Part shown: one piece after another, positions 53,837-63,500 of the stretch | Layout: each line of letters opens with the position of its first letter | Numbering within the stretch: position 1 is the stretch's first letter | Source: Bacteroidaceae bacterium | GTDB lineage: Bacteria > Bacteroidota > Bacteroidia > Bacteroidales > Bacteroidaceae | NCBI GenBank assembly: GCA_017536765.1 | Contig: JAFXGV010000025.1 | Span: 1 to 64,000 of the forward strand | Direction of reading: 5' to 3' | DNA: 64,000 nucleotides | Translations under genes and position numbers: made by a program | The notes under the pieces: model-generated | Database searches by the model: none | What the model was told of the DNA's origin: nothing | Seen by the model: only the letters and a program-made list of their open reading frames with translations

Positions 53837-53873
53837 TTATGGCGGTCAAATTCGACCGCCATAATTGGTTTTT
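53837..53873. terminator. Two-way terminator
   Basis: TTATGGCGGTC (53837-53847) pairs with GACCGCCATAA (53854-53864), loop AAATTC, then TTGGTTTTT. It lies between the converging blaR1-like gene and the LRR protein gene. Confidence 0.82.
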
Positions 53874-53888
53874 ATAATACATACTATC

Positions 53889-56456
53889 TTAAAGCACGAC
53901 TTTTTTACCCTTCTTTATGTAAATTCCCCCCGTCGGATTATCCACCATACGACCATTAAGGTCGAAATAAATATCCAGAGTATCACGTAGGACATCATCA
54001 ACGATAACATCTTCTATACCCGTGAACTCAATTTCAACGATGTTAGCAGAATTCTTCCAATACTCGGCTGTTTGATATGCATCTTTAGCACCTATGGGAA
54101 CATAAAGCGTTGTCAAGGTTGGTACATCATAGAATGAGTCTGATGCAACTATTGCAGGCACTATTGTCTTAGAATATAATTTGACAAGCCTTGTACAACC
54201 CCTAAAAGCGAAACTTCCTATACTTGTAACACCTGCGGGGATTGTTATACTCACCAAGTTAATGCATCCATCGAAAGCTAGTGGATTTATTTCAGTTATA
54301 TCATTAGGTATAACAAGGTTTGTCACCAATTCACCGTTTATATATAGATTATTTGCATAATATAAAGGATTAGTAACACCTGTTTCAAATATATTGTAAC
54401 CATATTTATCAAAGTCTATTTTACACCAAGCCGACAGGTCACTTATATACACCCCTGTTAAACCAAGACAGCCATTGAAGGCATAAGCTCCTACATTTGT
54501 AACACTACTCGGGATTGTCACGCTCTCGAGAGCACTGCAACCGCTGAACGCATAAGCCCCAATACTTTCTATACCATTGGGAATTATTACGCTCGTAAGG
54601 CCCTCGCATCCACAGAATGCATACCCCCCTATGCTTGTCACATTTTTGCCCATTGTTACGCTACCCAATGTGGTTATTCCGCAAAAGGGAGAATATCCAC
54701 AATTTGTGTCAGCACCATATAACAAATTACGCCCAATATATAGTGTTTCTAATGGGCAACTATTAAATAATCCGAAACCATTGCCATAAGGAGCAAAAAC
54801 ACTACACCCCAAATTCAGAGTGTTATTCCCATCTTCAATGCAAAGTTCCTTTAATGAAACGCAAGAATTAAATACAAAATTCTCTATATTTGTAACGTTG
54901 TTCGGAATTGTAAGTTTTGTTACGTTGCAACCATAAAATGCGTATTTCTTTATTCTTGTAACATCGCTTGGAATAACAAGGTGGGTTATTTCGTTTCCAT
55001 TCAAATAGAGACTATTTGCTTTAAGCAATGGGTTAGAACTGAAATCAGCAAAGTCGATATTACACCACGACGACAGGTCTGAGATACACACTGCATTGAG
55101 ACTATGACAATTAACAAATGCCTGAATTCCTATACTTTTCACGCTACTTGGGATTGTCACGCTTGCAAGGTTTTTGCAATCACCGAACGCATTTTGTCCT
55201 ATCTCGGTCACATTATCCCCAATAGCCACACTCTCAAGATCCAAACAACCGCTGAACGAGCCGCTTGCAAGACTTGTCACGCTGTTAGGAATTATCGTAT
55301 TACTACAGCCACGAAGAAGTGTACCTGTCGCGGTTTCTATAATAGCGTTACAGTCATCACGGCTATCATACACAGTGTTTCCTTTTTCTACTTTTATGCT
55401 TGTGAGGCTACTGCAATTAGAGAACACGGCATTTCCGATGCTTGTAACACTGCTTGGAATTGTCACGCTTGTAAGGCTTGAGCAAACATTAAAAGCACGG
55501 TTTCCAATACTTGCAACACCATTAGGAATTTCAACATTAATGAGACTGTAGCAAGCACTAAAAGCTTCTTCTCCTATGCTTGTTACGCTACTGGGAATTA
55601 CAACACTTGTAAGGTTGCGGCACATATTGAATGCACCCTTCCCTATGGTCTTAACGCTAGCAGGAATTATGATATTTGTGAGTCCATAACACTTTTTGAA
55701 AGCATTTTCTCCTATACTTGTAACACTATTACCCACAACTACCTCTTTTATTGAGGAGTTAGAACTAAACCAAGAGCCAATGGTATTGCAATTAAATTCA
55801 AGATGTTCAAGACCGCTGCAATCATAAAATGCCTTTTCTCCTATGCTTGTGACACTATTGGGAATATTTATGCTGGTGAGGCTCCTACATCTATTAAACG
55901 CATAATCACCTATGCTTGTGACGCTATTGGGGATATTTATACTAGTGAGGCCGCAACCATAAAATGCCTCTTCTCCTATGCTTGTGACACTATTGGGAAT
56001 AACAATATCCGTAAGTTTTTGGCAATAATTGAATGCTCCATTTCCTATACTTGTGATGCCATAAGGGATTGTGGTTTTAGCACAGCCTAGAACAAGAGTA
56101 TTTGTCGCTGTTTCTATGACAGCATTACAATCATCACGACTATCATATACAGTGTTGCCACTTTCTACTTTTATATTTGTAATACCGTAGTATTCATCGA
56201 ATGTGTATTCATCTATGGCCTTTACACCATTACCAATAATTATGGTTTTGATGTCGCTACTATATTCATCCCACGGATTCAAGCCATTTATAGTCGTTAA
56301 TTCTCCTATACCGGTAATCTTAAGTATGCTGGTTGCGGTGTCTAACGACCAAGTTAAATTAACACCGCAAGTACCAGTGTAAATTGTTGCATTTGTAGCT
56401 ACGCTGCACAGCAAAACAATAGCAATAAACAAGTTTTTAAGATAACAATTTCTCAT
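53889..56456 (-). CDS. Secreted BspA-like leucine-rich-repeat protein
   Basis: An 855-residue secreted protein with signal peptide (MRNCYLKNLFIAIVLLCSVA). Nearly all of the rest is LRR_5 (BspA/Treponema type) repeats of about 23 residues, e.g. SVTSIGEEAFYGCGLTSINI, with the alternating F-x-x-C / L-x-x-I-x-I-P pattern. The C-terminus reads FDLNGRMV...GGIYIKKGKKVVL, the sorting-like motif shared by other secreted proteins here. Such proteins bind fibronectin, other host proteins or neighbouring bacteria; the ligand is unknown. The gene is visibly richer in A+T than its neighbours and adjoins an integrase remnant, which suggests it arrived by transfer. Confidence 0.9.
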   Translation of the reverse strand: MRNCYLKNLFIAIVLLCSVATNATIYTGTCGVNLTWSLDTATSILKITGIGELTTINGLNPWDEYSSDIKTIIIGNGVKAIDEYTFDEYYGITNIKVESGNTVYDSRDDCNAVIETATNTLVLGCAKTTIPYGITSIGNGAFNYCQKLTDIVIPNSVTSIGEEAFYGCGLTSINIPNSVTSIGDYAFNRCRSLTSINIPNSVTSIGEKAFYDCSGLEHLEFNCNTIGSWFSSNSSIKEVVVGNSVTSIGENAFKKCYGLTNIIIPASVKTIGKGAFNMCRNLTSVVIPSSVTSIGEEAFSACYSLINVEIPNGVASIGNRAFNVCSSLTSVTIPSSVTSIGNAVFSNCSSLTSIKVEKGNTVYDSRDDCNAIIETATGTLLRGCSNTIIPNSVTSLASGSFSGCLDLESVAIGDNVTEIGQNAFGDCKNLASVTIPSSVKSIGIQAFVNCHSLNAVCISDLSSWCNIDFADFSSNPLLKANSLYLNGNEITHLVIPSDVTRIKKYAFYGCNVTKLTIPNNVTNIENFVFNSCVSLKELCIEDGNNTLNLGCSVFAPYGNGFGLFNSCPLETLYIGRNLLYGADTNCGYSPFCGITTLGSVTMGKNVTSIGGYAFCGCEGLTSVIIPNGIESIGAYAFSGCSALESVTIPSSVTNVGAYAFNGCLGLTGVYISDLSAWCKIDFDKYGYNIFETGVTNPLYYANNLYINGELVTNLVIPNDITEINPLAFDGCINLVSITIPAGVTSIGSFAFRGCTRLVKLYSKTIVPAIVASDSFYDVPTLTTLYVPIGAKDAYQTAEYWKNSANIVEIEFTGIEDVIVDDVLRDTLDIYFDLNGRMVDNPTGGIYIKKGKKVVL

Positions 56457-57021
56457 TATTTTTTCTTTTTTCTCCCCAATTCCCCGACAAGAGTGTAAAT
56501 AAAAGAAAGAGCGTGGGAACTATTGCTAATATCGCAACGAGAAGCAAACGTTTCTATCATCAAATATAAGAAGAAACCTACGCCACCAATATATTTCACC
56601 ATTGAACCTGCATATATTATATTGGTATTAGTAGCTAACTTTAAATCTTTGACAAACAGAATTGACAACTTTTCGCTGCATAAAAAAAATGCAAAACGCT
56701 CACTAAAATACGTATTAAAGAAGGTAAACATCCATAGTTTCACAAAATTAGAGAAAAATGCTGGAATAATCAACCAAAATCGTAATAATAGTGCATCTTG
56801 CACTGATAATAAACGCATTACGCTGAAGATCTCGAAAATACAGGAAATAGCAATTTAGTAAAGAAACACAAGGTAATGAAATAGAACGGTTGCCTATTCA
56901 TTACCCAATAATGCAGTAAAGTTTTTCTTTGTGTCGTCACGTTTCATAGTTCTACATCATATTGCGTAGCAATGTATAACTCACTGATATATATATTTTT
57001 TTATAAAAAAAAGATTGGATT
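56457..57021. other. AT-rich region without a convincing gene
   Basis: About 560 bases upstream of the LRR gene. One open frame on each strand (minus 56456-56818, plus 56523-56858) is composed of AT-rich random-looking sequence without domain or signal peptide. Inside it must lie the promoter of the LRR gene, but I could not place it. It may be decayed mobile DNA, given the integrase remnant next to it. Confidence 0.5.
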
Positions 57022-57313
57022 ATGCGAAGTACATTTAAGCTGCTGTTCTACGTGAACGCAAGCAAGAAGAAAAACGGTATTGCCCCATTGTAGGACCAGT
57101 GACAATCAACGGCTCAGTAGTCCAATTCAGTTGTAAGCGTACTATTCCAAAAAACTTTGGGATGTGAAAGGCAACCGAGCCAAAGATAGGAGCAAGGAAG
57201 CAAGGGAAATCAATCTTGCTTTGGATAACATAAAGGCTCAAATCATCAAGCGCTATCAACGCCTGTCGGATAGAGAAGCCTATGTAACTGCCGAAATTGT
57301 ACGAAGATGAGGC
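57022..57313 (+). pseudogene. Remnant of a tyrosine recombinase (integrase), N-terminal part
   Basis: Starting with ATG at 57022 the frames read MRSTFKLLFYVNASKKKNGI, then (after a frameshift near 57083) VGPVTINGSVVQFSCKRTIP, then (after a second near 57158) FWDVKGNRAKDRSKEAREIN and LDNIKAQIIKRYQRLSDREA, ending YVTAEIVRR and a stop. This is the arm-binding N-terminus of Bacteroides-type integrases. The core-binding and catalytic domains are missing; the sequence stops just before the rarA terminator. It is therefore broken twice and truncated. Confidence 0.85.
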
Positions 57314-57342
57314 TGCTAAAAAATACTTTTTAGTCAGCCTCA
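57308..57342 (-). terminator. Terminator after rarA
   Basis: TGAGGCTG-CTAAAAA and its partner TTTTTAG-T-CAGCCTCA form a stem with one bulge and a small loop, 7 nt past the rarA stop. Confidence 0.7.
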
Positions 57343-57348
57343 TTGGTT

Positions 57349-58629
57349 TTACTTTGAAAATTTCCTGTCGTCGCCCCAGCAGAAATTCATCCAAGCCTTG
57401 ATCTTTTGCTCGGCCGGGTTATCTTGTGGCTGCCAGAAGGAGAATGTGCGGCCTTCGTCGGGCAGGAACTGTTGCTTTACAAAGTGGTGGGGATAGTCGT
57501 GGCTGTATTTATACCCATCGGCATAGCCAAGCTGTTTCATAAGTTTTGTGGGGGCGTTGCGCAAGTGCAGGGGCACTGGCAGGTTACCCGTTTCGCGCAC
57601 CTTCTCCAATGCGCTGTTTATGCCCATATATGCCGAATTGCTCTTGGGCGAGGTGGCAAGATACACCGTAGCCTCGGCAAGGGGAATGCGCCCCTCGGGC
57701 CAGCCTATCTTCATCACGGCATCGAACGCCGCATTGGCAAGCAGCAGAGCATTGGGGTTGGCAAGACCAATATCCTCCGATGCCGATATTACGAGGCGGC
57801 GGGCAATGAATTCAGGCGCCTCGCCACCCTCAATCATACGGGCAAGCCAATAGAGGGCTGCATCGGGGTCGCTGCCACGAATGGATTTTATGAAGGCCGA
57901 GATAATGTCGTAGTGCATCTCGCCCTCTTTGTCGTATGCCAGCGGGCTCTGCTGCAGGCACTGCACCACCTTATCGTCGGTAACGACAACGGGCGATTCA
58001 CTATCGGCCTCCACCACAAGCTCCAGTATGTTGAGCAACTTGCGTGCATCGCCGCCGCTGTAACGCAGCATTGCATCGGTCTCTTGCAGGCGCACGCCAC
58101 GGCTTTTAAGGGCCTCATCGGTGGTTATTGCGTAGTTGAGCAGCTGCATCAAATCCTCTTTTTCAAGAGACTTGAGCACATACAACTGGCAACGCGATAG
58201 CAATGGACGTATCACCTCGAACGAAGGGTTCTCGGTTGTTGCGCCAATGAGGGTGACAACGCCTGTTTCCACCGCGCTTAACAAAGAATCCTGCTGCGAC
58301 TTGTTGAAGCGGTGAATCTCGTCTATAAAGAGTATTGCACCGCCACCCGAAAAGAGGGGCGAGTTTTTTGCCTTGTCTATCACCTCGCGCACCTCCTTCA
58401 CACCCGACGACACAGCGTTGAGGGTGTAGAAGGGGCGGTTGAGTTTATGGGCTATAATCTTGGCTATGGTTGTTTTTCCCGTACCGGGAGGGCCCCACAT
58501 AATGAACGAAAGGATGCGCCCCGAATCTATCATACGGCGCAGCACAGCACCCTCGCCAACGAGGTGCTGCTGCCCCACATAATTTTCAAAAGAGGTGGGG
58601 CGCAAGCGTTCTGCAAGTGGTTGTGCCAT
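57349..58629 (-). CDS. rarA: Replication-associated recombination protein A (RarA/MgsA)
   Basis: An AAA+ ATPase of 426 residues that acts at stalled replication forks. It has the clamp-loader-like sequence PLAERLRPTSFENYVGQQHL, Walker A WGPPGTGKTT, Walker B FIDEIHRFNKSQQDSLL and sensor GATTENPSFEV. The C-terminal tetramerisation region contains RGSDPDAALYWLARMIEGGE and YADGYKYSHDYPHHF. It follows fhs after 16 nt and is probably cotranscribed with it. Confidence 0.94.
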   Translation of the reverse strand: MAQPLAERLRPTSFENYVGQQHLVGEGAVLRRMIDSGRILSFIMWGPPGTGKTTIAKIIAHKLNRPFYTLNAVSSGVKEVREVIDKAKNSPLFSGGGAILFIDEIHRFNKSQQDSLLSAVETGVVTLIGATTENPSFEVIRPLLSRCQLYVLKSLEKEDLMQLLNYAITTDEALKSRGVRLQETDAMLRYSGGDARKLLNILELVVEADSESPVVVTDDKVVQCLQQSPLAYDKEGEMHYDIISAFIKSIRGSDPDAALYWLARMIEGGEAPEFIARRLVISASEDIGLANPNALLLANAAFDAVMKIGWPEGRIPLAEATVYLATSPKSNSAYMGINSALEKVRETGNLPVPLHLRNAPTKLMKQLGYADGYKYSHDYPHHFVKQQFLPDEGRTFSFWQPQDNPAEQKIKAWMNFCWGDDRKFSK

Positions 58630-58645
58630 AGCCTTATATTACAAT

Positions 58646-60307
58646 TTAGCTGAGACCAACTATTTCTCCGTTTATGTAGTCGATGTGGTTGGCCTGGGGG
58701 TCCTTGGGCAAACCGGGCATACGAATGATATCGCCCGCAATGGCAACAATCATTTCGGCACCCGCGTTGAGCACCACGTCGCGTATCTGCAGGTTGAAGC
58801 CTTTGACGGCACCATACTGTTTGGCATCGGCGCTGAAGGAGAACTGCGTCTTTGCTATGCACACGGGGAAAGCCGACATACCGAGCTTTTCGGCAAGTTT
58901 TATGCGGTCCATAGCGGGCTTGGCAAATGTAACCGATGCCGCGCCATAGATATTCTTGGCAACCTTTTCAATTTTTGTAGTTATGGCATCCTCGTCGCTG
59001 TAAGTGAATTGCAGCTTCTTCGAGGGGTTGTTGGCTATTGTATCAACCACAATCTGCGCCATTTCAACAGCACCCTCACCACCCAGTGCAAAGGCGTTGT
59101 TGATAACAAAAGGCAAGCCCAACTCCTGTTCCACGTGAGCACGCAGCAGAGCCATCTCCTCGTCGGTGTCGGTGGCAAAGCGGTTGAACACCACAATAAC
59201 CGACTGACCGAACGACTGCAGGTTTGCAACGTGGCGGTCAAGGTTGGCAAGGCCATTGCGCAAGCCCTCCATATCGGGCTCCTTAATTTTGTCGAGCTCC
59301 ACGCCACCGTGCATTTTCAAGCCCTGCGCTGTGGCAACAATCACTGTGGCATCGGGCTGCAAGCCACTCTTGCGGCACAGGATATTGTAGAACTTCTCTG
59401 CACCCAAGTCGGCACCAAAGCCCGCCTCGGTAATTGTATATTCGCTGTGGGCAAGAGCCATCTTTGTGGCCAGCTGCGAGTTACAGCCGTGAGCGATATT
59501 TGCAAACGGGCCGCCGTGCACCACTGCGGGAGTATTCTCGGTTGTCTGCACCAGGTTGGGCTGGATGGCATCCTTCAGCAGCACCATAATGGAACCGGCA
59601 ACACCAAGCTCCTTCACGGTGAAGGGCGCACCATCGTAGGTGTAACCCAAAAGAATGTTTTCGATGCGGCGACGCAAATCCTCCTCGTCAGAAGCGAGGC
59701 ACAATATAGCCATAAGTTCCGATGCGGGAGTGATGTCGAAGCCCGCCTGCTCCAAAAGGCCGTTTGTAGCGGGGCCGATTCCTGTGATTATGGAGCGCAG
59801 TGAACGGTCGTTCACATCGAGCACGCGACGCCACAGGATTTCCTTAAGACCGAAGCCCTCTTTAGCGTGTTGGTAGAGGTAGTTATCGAGCAGTGCAGAA
59901 ATCATATTGTGGGCCGATGTTATTGCGTGGAAATCGCCGGTAAAGTGCAGGTTGATTTTCTCCATAGGCAACACCTGTGCATAACCACCACCGGCAGCAC
60001 CACCCTTCATACCGAAGCAAGGGCCGAGCGAGGGCTCGCGAAGAGCAACAACAGCCTTCTTGCCTATCTTGTTAAGACCAAGCGCAAGGCCTATGGATAC
60101 GGTGGTTTTGCCAATACCGGCACGGGTAGCAGTGATGGCAGTAACAAGAATGAGCTTGCCCTTTTGCTCGCCTATAAGGCTCAAAGGCAATTTTGCAATG
60201 TACTTACCATAGTGTTCGAGTTCGTCGGCGGCAATGCCCATCTTGGCAGCCACATTCTCAATACGTTGGAGCTCAGTTTCGTGAGCAATCTGAATGTCAC
60301 TCTTCAT
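58646..60307 (-). CDS. fhs: Formate-tetrahydrofolate ligase
   Basis: ATP-dependent formation of 10-formyl-tetrahydrofolate, feeding purine and one-carbon metabolism. It has 553 residues. Conserved segments: [42 protein letters not shown]-type [49 protein letters not shown] and the C-terminal [11 protein letters not shown]. The P-loop is TRAGIGKTT instead of the usual TPAGEGKTT. I take the ATG giving [20 protein letters not shown], normal for the family. A variant -7 box lies 59 nt upstream. Confidence 0.95.
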   Translation of the reverse strand: MKSDIQIAHETELQRIENVAAKMGIAADELEHYGKYIAKLPLSLIGEQKGKLILVTAITATRAGIGKTTVSIGLALGLNKIGKKAVVALREPSLGPCFGMKGGAAGGGYAQVLPMEKINLHFTGDFHAITSAHNMISALLDNYLYQHAKEGFGLKEILWRRVLDVNDRSLRSIITGIGPATNGLLEQAGFDITPASELMAILCLASDEEDLRRRIENILLGYTYDGAPFTVKELGVAGSIMVLLKDAIQPNLVQTTENTPAVVHGGPFANIAHGCNSQLATKMALAHSEYTITEAGFGADLGAEKFYNILCRKSGLQPDATVIVATAQGLKMHGGVELDKIKEPDMEGLRNGLANLDRHVANLQSFGQSVIVVFNRFATDTDEEMALLRAHVEQELGLPFVINNAFALGGEGAVEMAQIVVDTIANNPSKKLQFTYSDEDAITTKIEKVAKNIYGAASVTFAKPAMDRIKLAEKLGMSAFPVCIAKTQFSFSADAKQYGAVKGFNLQIRDVVLNAGAEMIVAIAGDIIRMPGLPKDPQANHIDYINGEIVGLS

Positions 60308-60365
60308 AGTAGTATATTTATAGTTTGGGTTTATTATTCCGCAGTATCAAACAATTTCTAAAATG

Positions 60366-60373
60366 CGAAGATA
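60366..60373 (-). promoter_or_regulatory. -7 box of fhs
   Basis: Minus-strand TATCTTCG followed by CA, 59 nt before the fhs ATG. It is the same variant octamer as at 33774 and 46894. Confidence 0.45.
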
Positions 60374-60481
60374 CGGATTTTAGTTGAAAAACCGCCTATA
60401 AAAGCCCCCTATTATTTCCCACAAGGCCAAGAAAAGCACTCAATTTCAAAAAATCTCAAGCATTTAACAAAATTTAACAAT

Positions 60482-60517
60482 GGGGGGGTAATTTCACACC
60501 TAACATTTGTACTTTAG
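60482..60517 (+). promoter_or_regulatory. Possible promoter with a G7 tract
   Basis: TACTTTAG (60510-60517) is one base off TAnnTTTG. A run of seven G (60482-60488) occupies the place where the -33 element should lie. TAACATTTG just before is an alternative -7. It lies 51 nt before the second LRR gene. Confidence 0.35.
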
Positions 60518-60567
60518 CGCATTAAAGCGGTAAAAACAATATTATTTAACCTCAATTATTATACATT

Positions 60568-63500
60568 ATGCAAAAATTTTACTTTAAGCAACTGCTCGCG
60601 GCAGCGCTATTGCTGTGCAGCATCGTAGTAAGTGCCCACGACTTTGTGGCGAACAACATCTACTACAACATCACCAGTGAGACCAATGCCACGGTGGAAG
60701 TAACGTTTGCCGGTAGCAACTACTCCAACTACACAAGTGAGTACATCGACAATGTAGTGATCCCCTCCACGGTGGAATACAACGGAACCGCCTACACGGT
60801 TACCGCCATCACCAACGACGCATTCCGCGACTGCAAGGGAATAATAAGCGTTGTTATTCCCTCCACCGTGAAGAGCATAGGCACCTATGCATTTAGCGGC
60901 TGTATAAGCCTCGAAAGCGCCACCGTGCCCAACAACGTGGCAAACATAGGCGAATACGCGTTCAACGGCTGCCACCTGCTCAATAGTTTCACTATCCCCG
61001 CCAAAACAACAACCATTGAGCGTGGAGTATTTAAGGACTGCCAAAAGCTCACATCGGTGAACATACATAGCAAAGTAACAAGTATAGGCCAAGATGCATT
61101 TGCAGGCTGCAGAAGCCTTGAAGGCATAGAACTGCCAAACAGCATAACCCAAATAGCCTCATACGCATTCGGCGGGTGCAGCAGCCTTAAAAGTATCACT
61201 ATCCCCAACTCGGTATCTGTAATACGCGATGGCAGCTTTGAAAACTGCGCAAGCCTCGAAAGCGTAAGCATACCCAACAGCGTAACGACTATTAACTTAT
61301 ACGCTTTCCGTAATTGTAGCAGCCTTAAGAGCATTGTTATACCAAATAGTGTGAACCATATTGGAAACCACACTTTCCAGAACTGCACAAGCCTCGAAAG
61401 CATCACACTACCACAAAGTATTACCTATATTAGCAATAACCTCTTTGAAAATTGCAGCAGCCTTAAGAGCATCACTATCCCCGACAATGTAACAACTATT
61501 TACAGTGATGCTTTCCAAAATTGCACAAATTTGGAAAACGTTATTATACCTAATAGTGTAATAGAAATACAATCAAGTGCATTTCGGGGTTGCACCAGCC
61601 TTAAAAACATTAATTTACCAAATAGTGTACGAGAGATTGGCTACCACGCTTTCACGGATTGCAAAAGCCTTGAGAATATTGTTATACCAAGCAGCTTAAA
61701 CTATATTACGAGTAACACATTCGAAGGTTGTACAAACCTAAAGAGCGTCACATTGCCAAATAACATAACGGAAATTCAAATAAATGCATTCCATAATTGC
61801 ACCAGCCTCGAGAGCGTTGTTATCCCCAATAGTGTAACAAAAATTGGCGAAAGCGCATTCAAAGGCTGTACAAATCTTAAAGAGGCCATACTAAGCAGCA
61901 ACCTCTCAAGCATAGAGCGATACGCATTTGAGGAGTGCACAAGCCTCCAAGAGGTATCTATGGCCAAGGGTAGCATAGGCGAAAAAGCATTCTACGGCTG
62001 CACATCGCTCTCAAAAGTTCTCCTTGGCGATTTGGTAAGAAGCGTTGGCAATAATGCCTTTGAGAATTGCGCCGCACTGCGCACAATAGACCTTGGCAAT
62101 GGCATAACATCTATTGGTGACAAAGCATTCTATAACACCAAGTGGTGGAACAGCCAAGCCGACGGCGTGCTCTACCTCGATTACTGGTTGATAGGTGTAA
62201 AAAACACCAAGCCCACAAACAACTACACAATACCCGCAGGCACCGTGGGCATCGCAGCTAATGCATTGAGCTACAGCTACGAAATGACAGGCATAAATAT
62301 CCCCGATGGGTTGAAGTATATAAACGCGGATGCATTCAAAGGTTGCAGCGGAATAAAATTCCTGAAACTGCCAAGTTCCATTGTATCATACGACCGATAT
62401 GCGTTTAGCGATTGCGGTGGCATTAAAGAGGCATATATAGACTGCCCCACCGTTACCGACCTGCGAGCGCTTAGCGGCATACGCGATGTGTTCTTTGGTG
62501 AAAACGTAAAAACCATTAAAAATGATGCATTCTACGACTGCAAAAACCTTAGCAGCATCACAATATCAAAGAATGTGGCAACCATCGAAAGTTCTGCCTT
62601 TTCGTATTGCAGCGGGCTGGCGAGTGTTCTTTCCTATGCAAAATACATTAACCTTTACGGCAGTCCATTCAGCGGCATATCCTCCGAAGCCACCCTTACA
62701 TACCCCGCCGGTTACGACTATTCCGCTTGGAAAGGTTACTTCAGCAACGTAGTGGCCGATAATCTGCTATATCTGCAAATAATGCTCGAGGATACACAAG
62801 CGCTGCTCGACACCAGCATCGAGGGAGCACACTACGGCAGCTACCTCCCCGGCACCAAGCAGGAGTTGCAAGCGTTGGTAGATGAGCTAAACAGCAAATT
62901 GGAAAACGAGAGCACCGACGACGAGCAGGCAAAGAGCTATGTAGAGCAGTTAAAGGCCGGCATAGACAAATTCAATTCTCAAATAGTATCAACCTATTTG
63001 AACACACTGCACATAACCAACACCAAGGCGCTCACCAAAACCGAGACCACCCTTTCTGTTAATATGAGCAATGAAACCGAGATATCTTCAATCCAGTTCG
63101 ACATATACCTGCCCAAGGGAATGACATTCACAACCGACAACAGCGGCAACGCATTGGTTGAAATGAACACAGAACGCACCACCGAAGAGAAGCACACATT
63201 TGAGCACGCAATACAGGCCGATGGCGCACTGCGCGTTATCTGCTATTCGAACAGCAACGACGTGTTCAGCGGCAACAAAGGCGAGGTTTTCAAAGTGACA
63301 GTGAGCGTGGGCGAGGAGATGCTCGACAAGACTTACGATATTGAAATCAAGAACATCACACTGAGCGAAGCCAACGGAATAAGAAAATACGACGTTCCCC
63401 TATCGACATCTACCATAGATGTAAGAACATACATCACAGGCGATGCCAACGGCGACCGTGGCATCGACGTATCCGATGTAACAGAACTCGTAAACTACAT

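Noticed and set aside
56456-56858. Overlapping frames of 120 codons (-) and 111 codons (+)
   Set aside because: AT-rich random-looking sequence, neither with a domain, and they exclude each other. Kept only as an undefined region.
58595-59803. 402-codon open frame on the plus strand
   Set aside because: Opposite the well-conserved fhs gene; composition typical of an antisense shadow.
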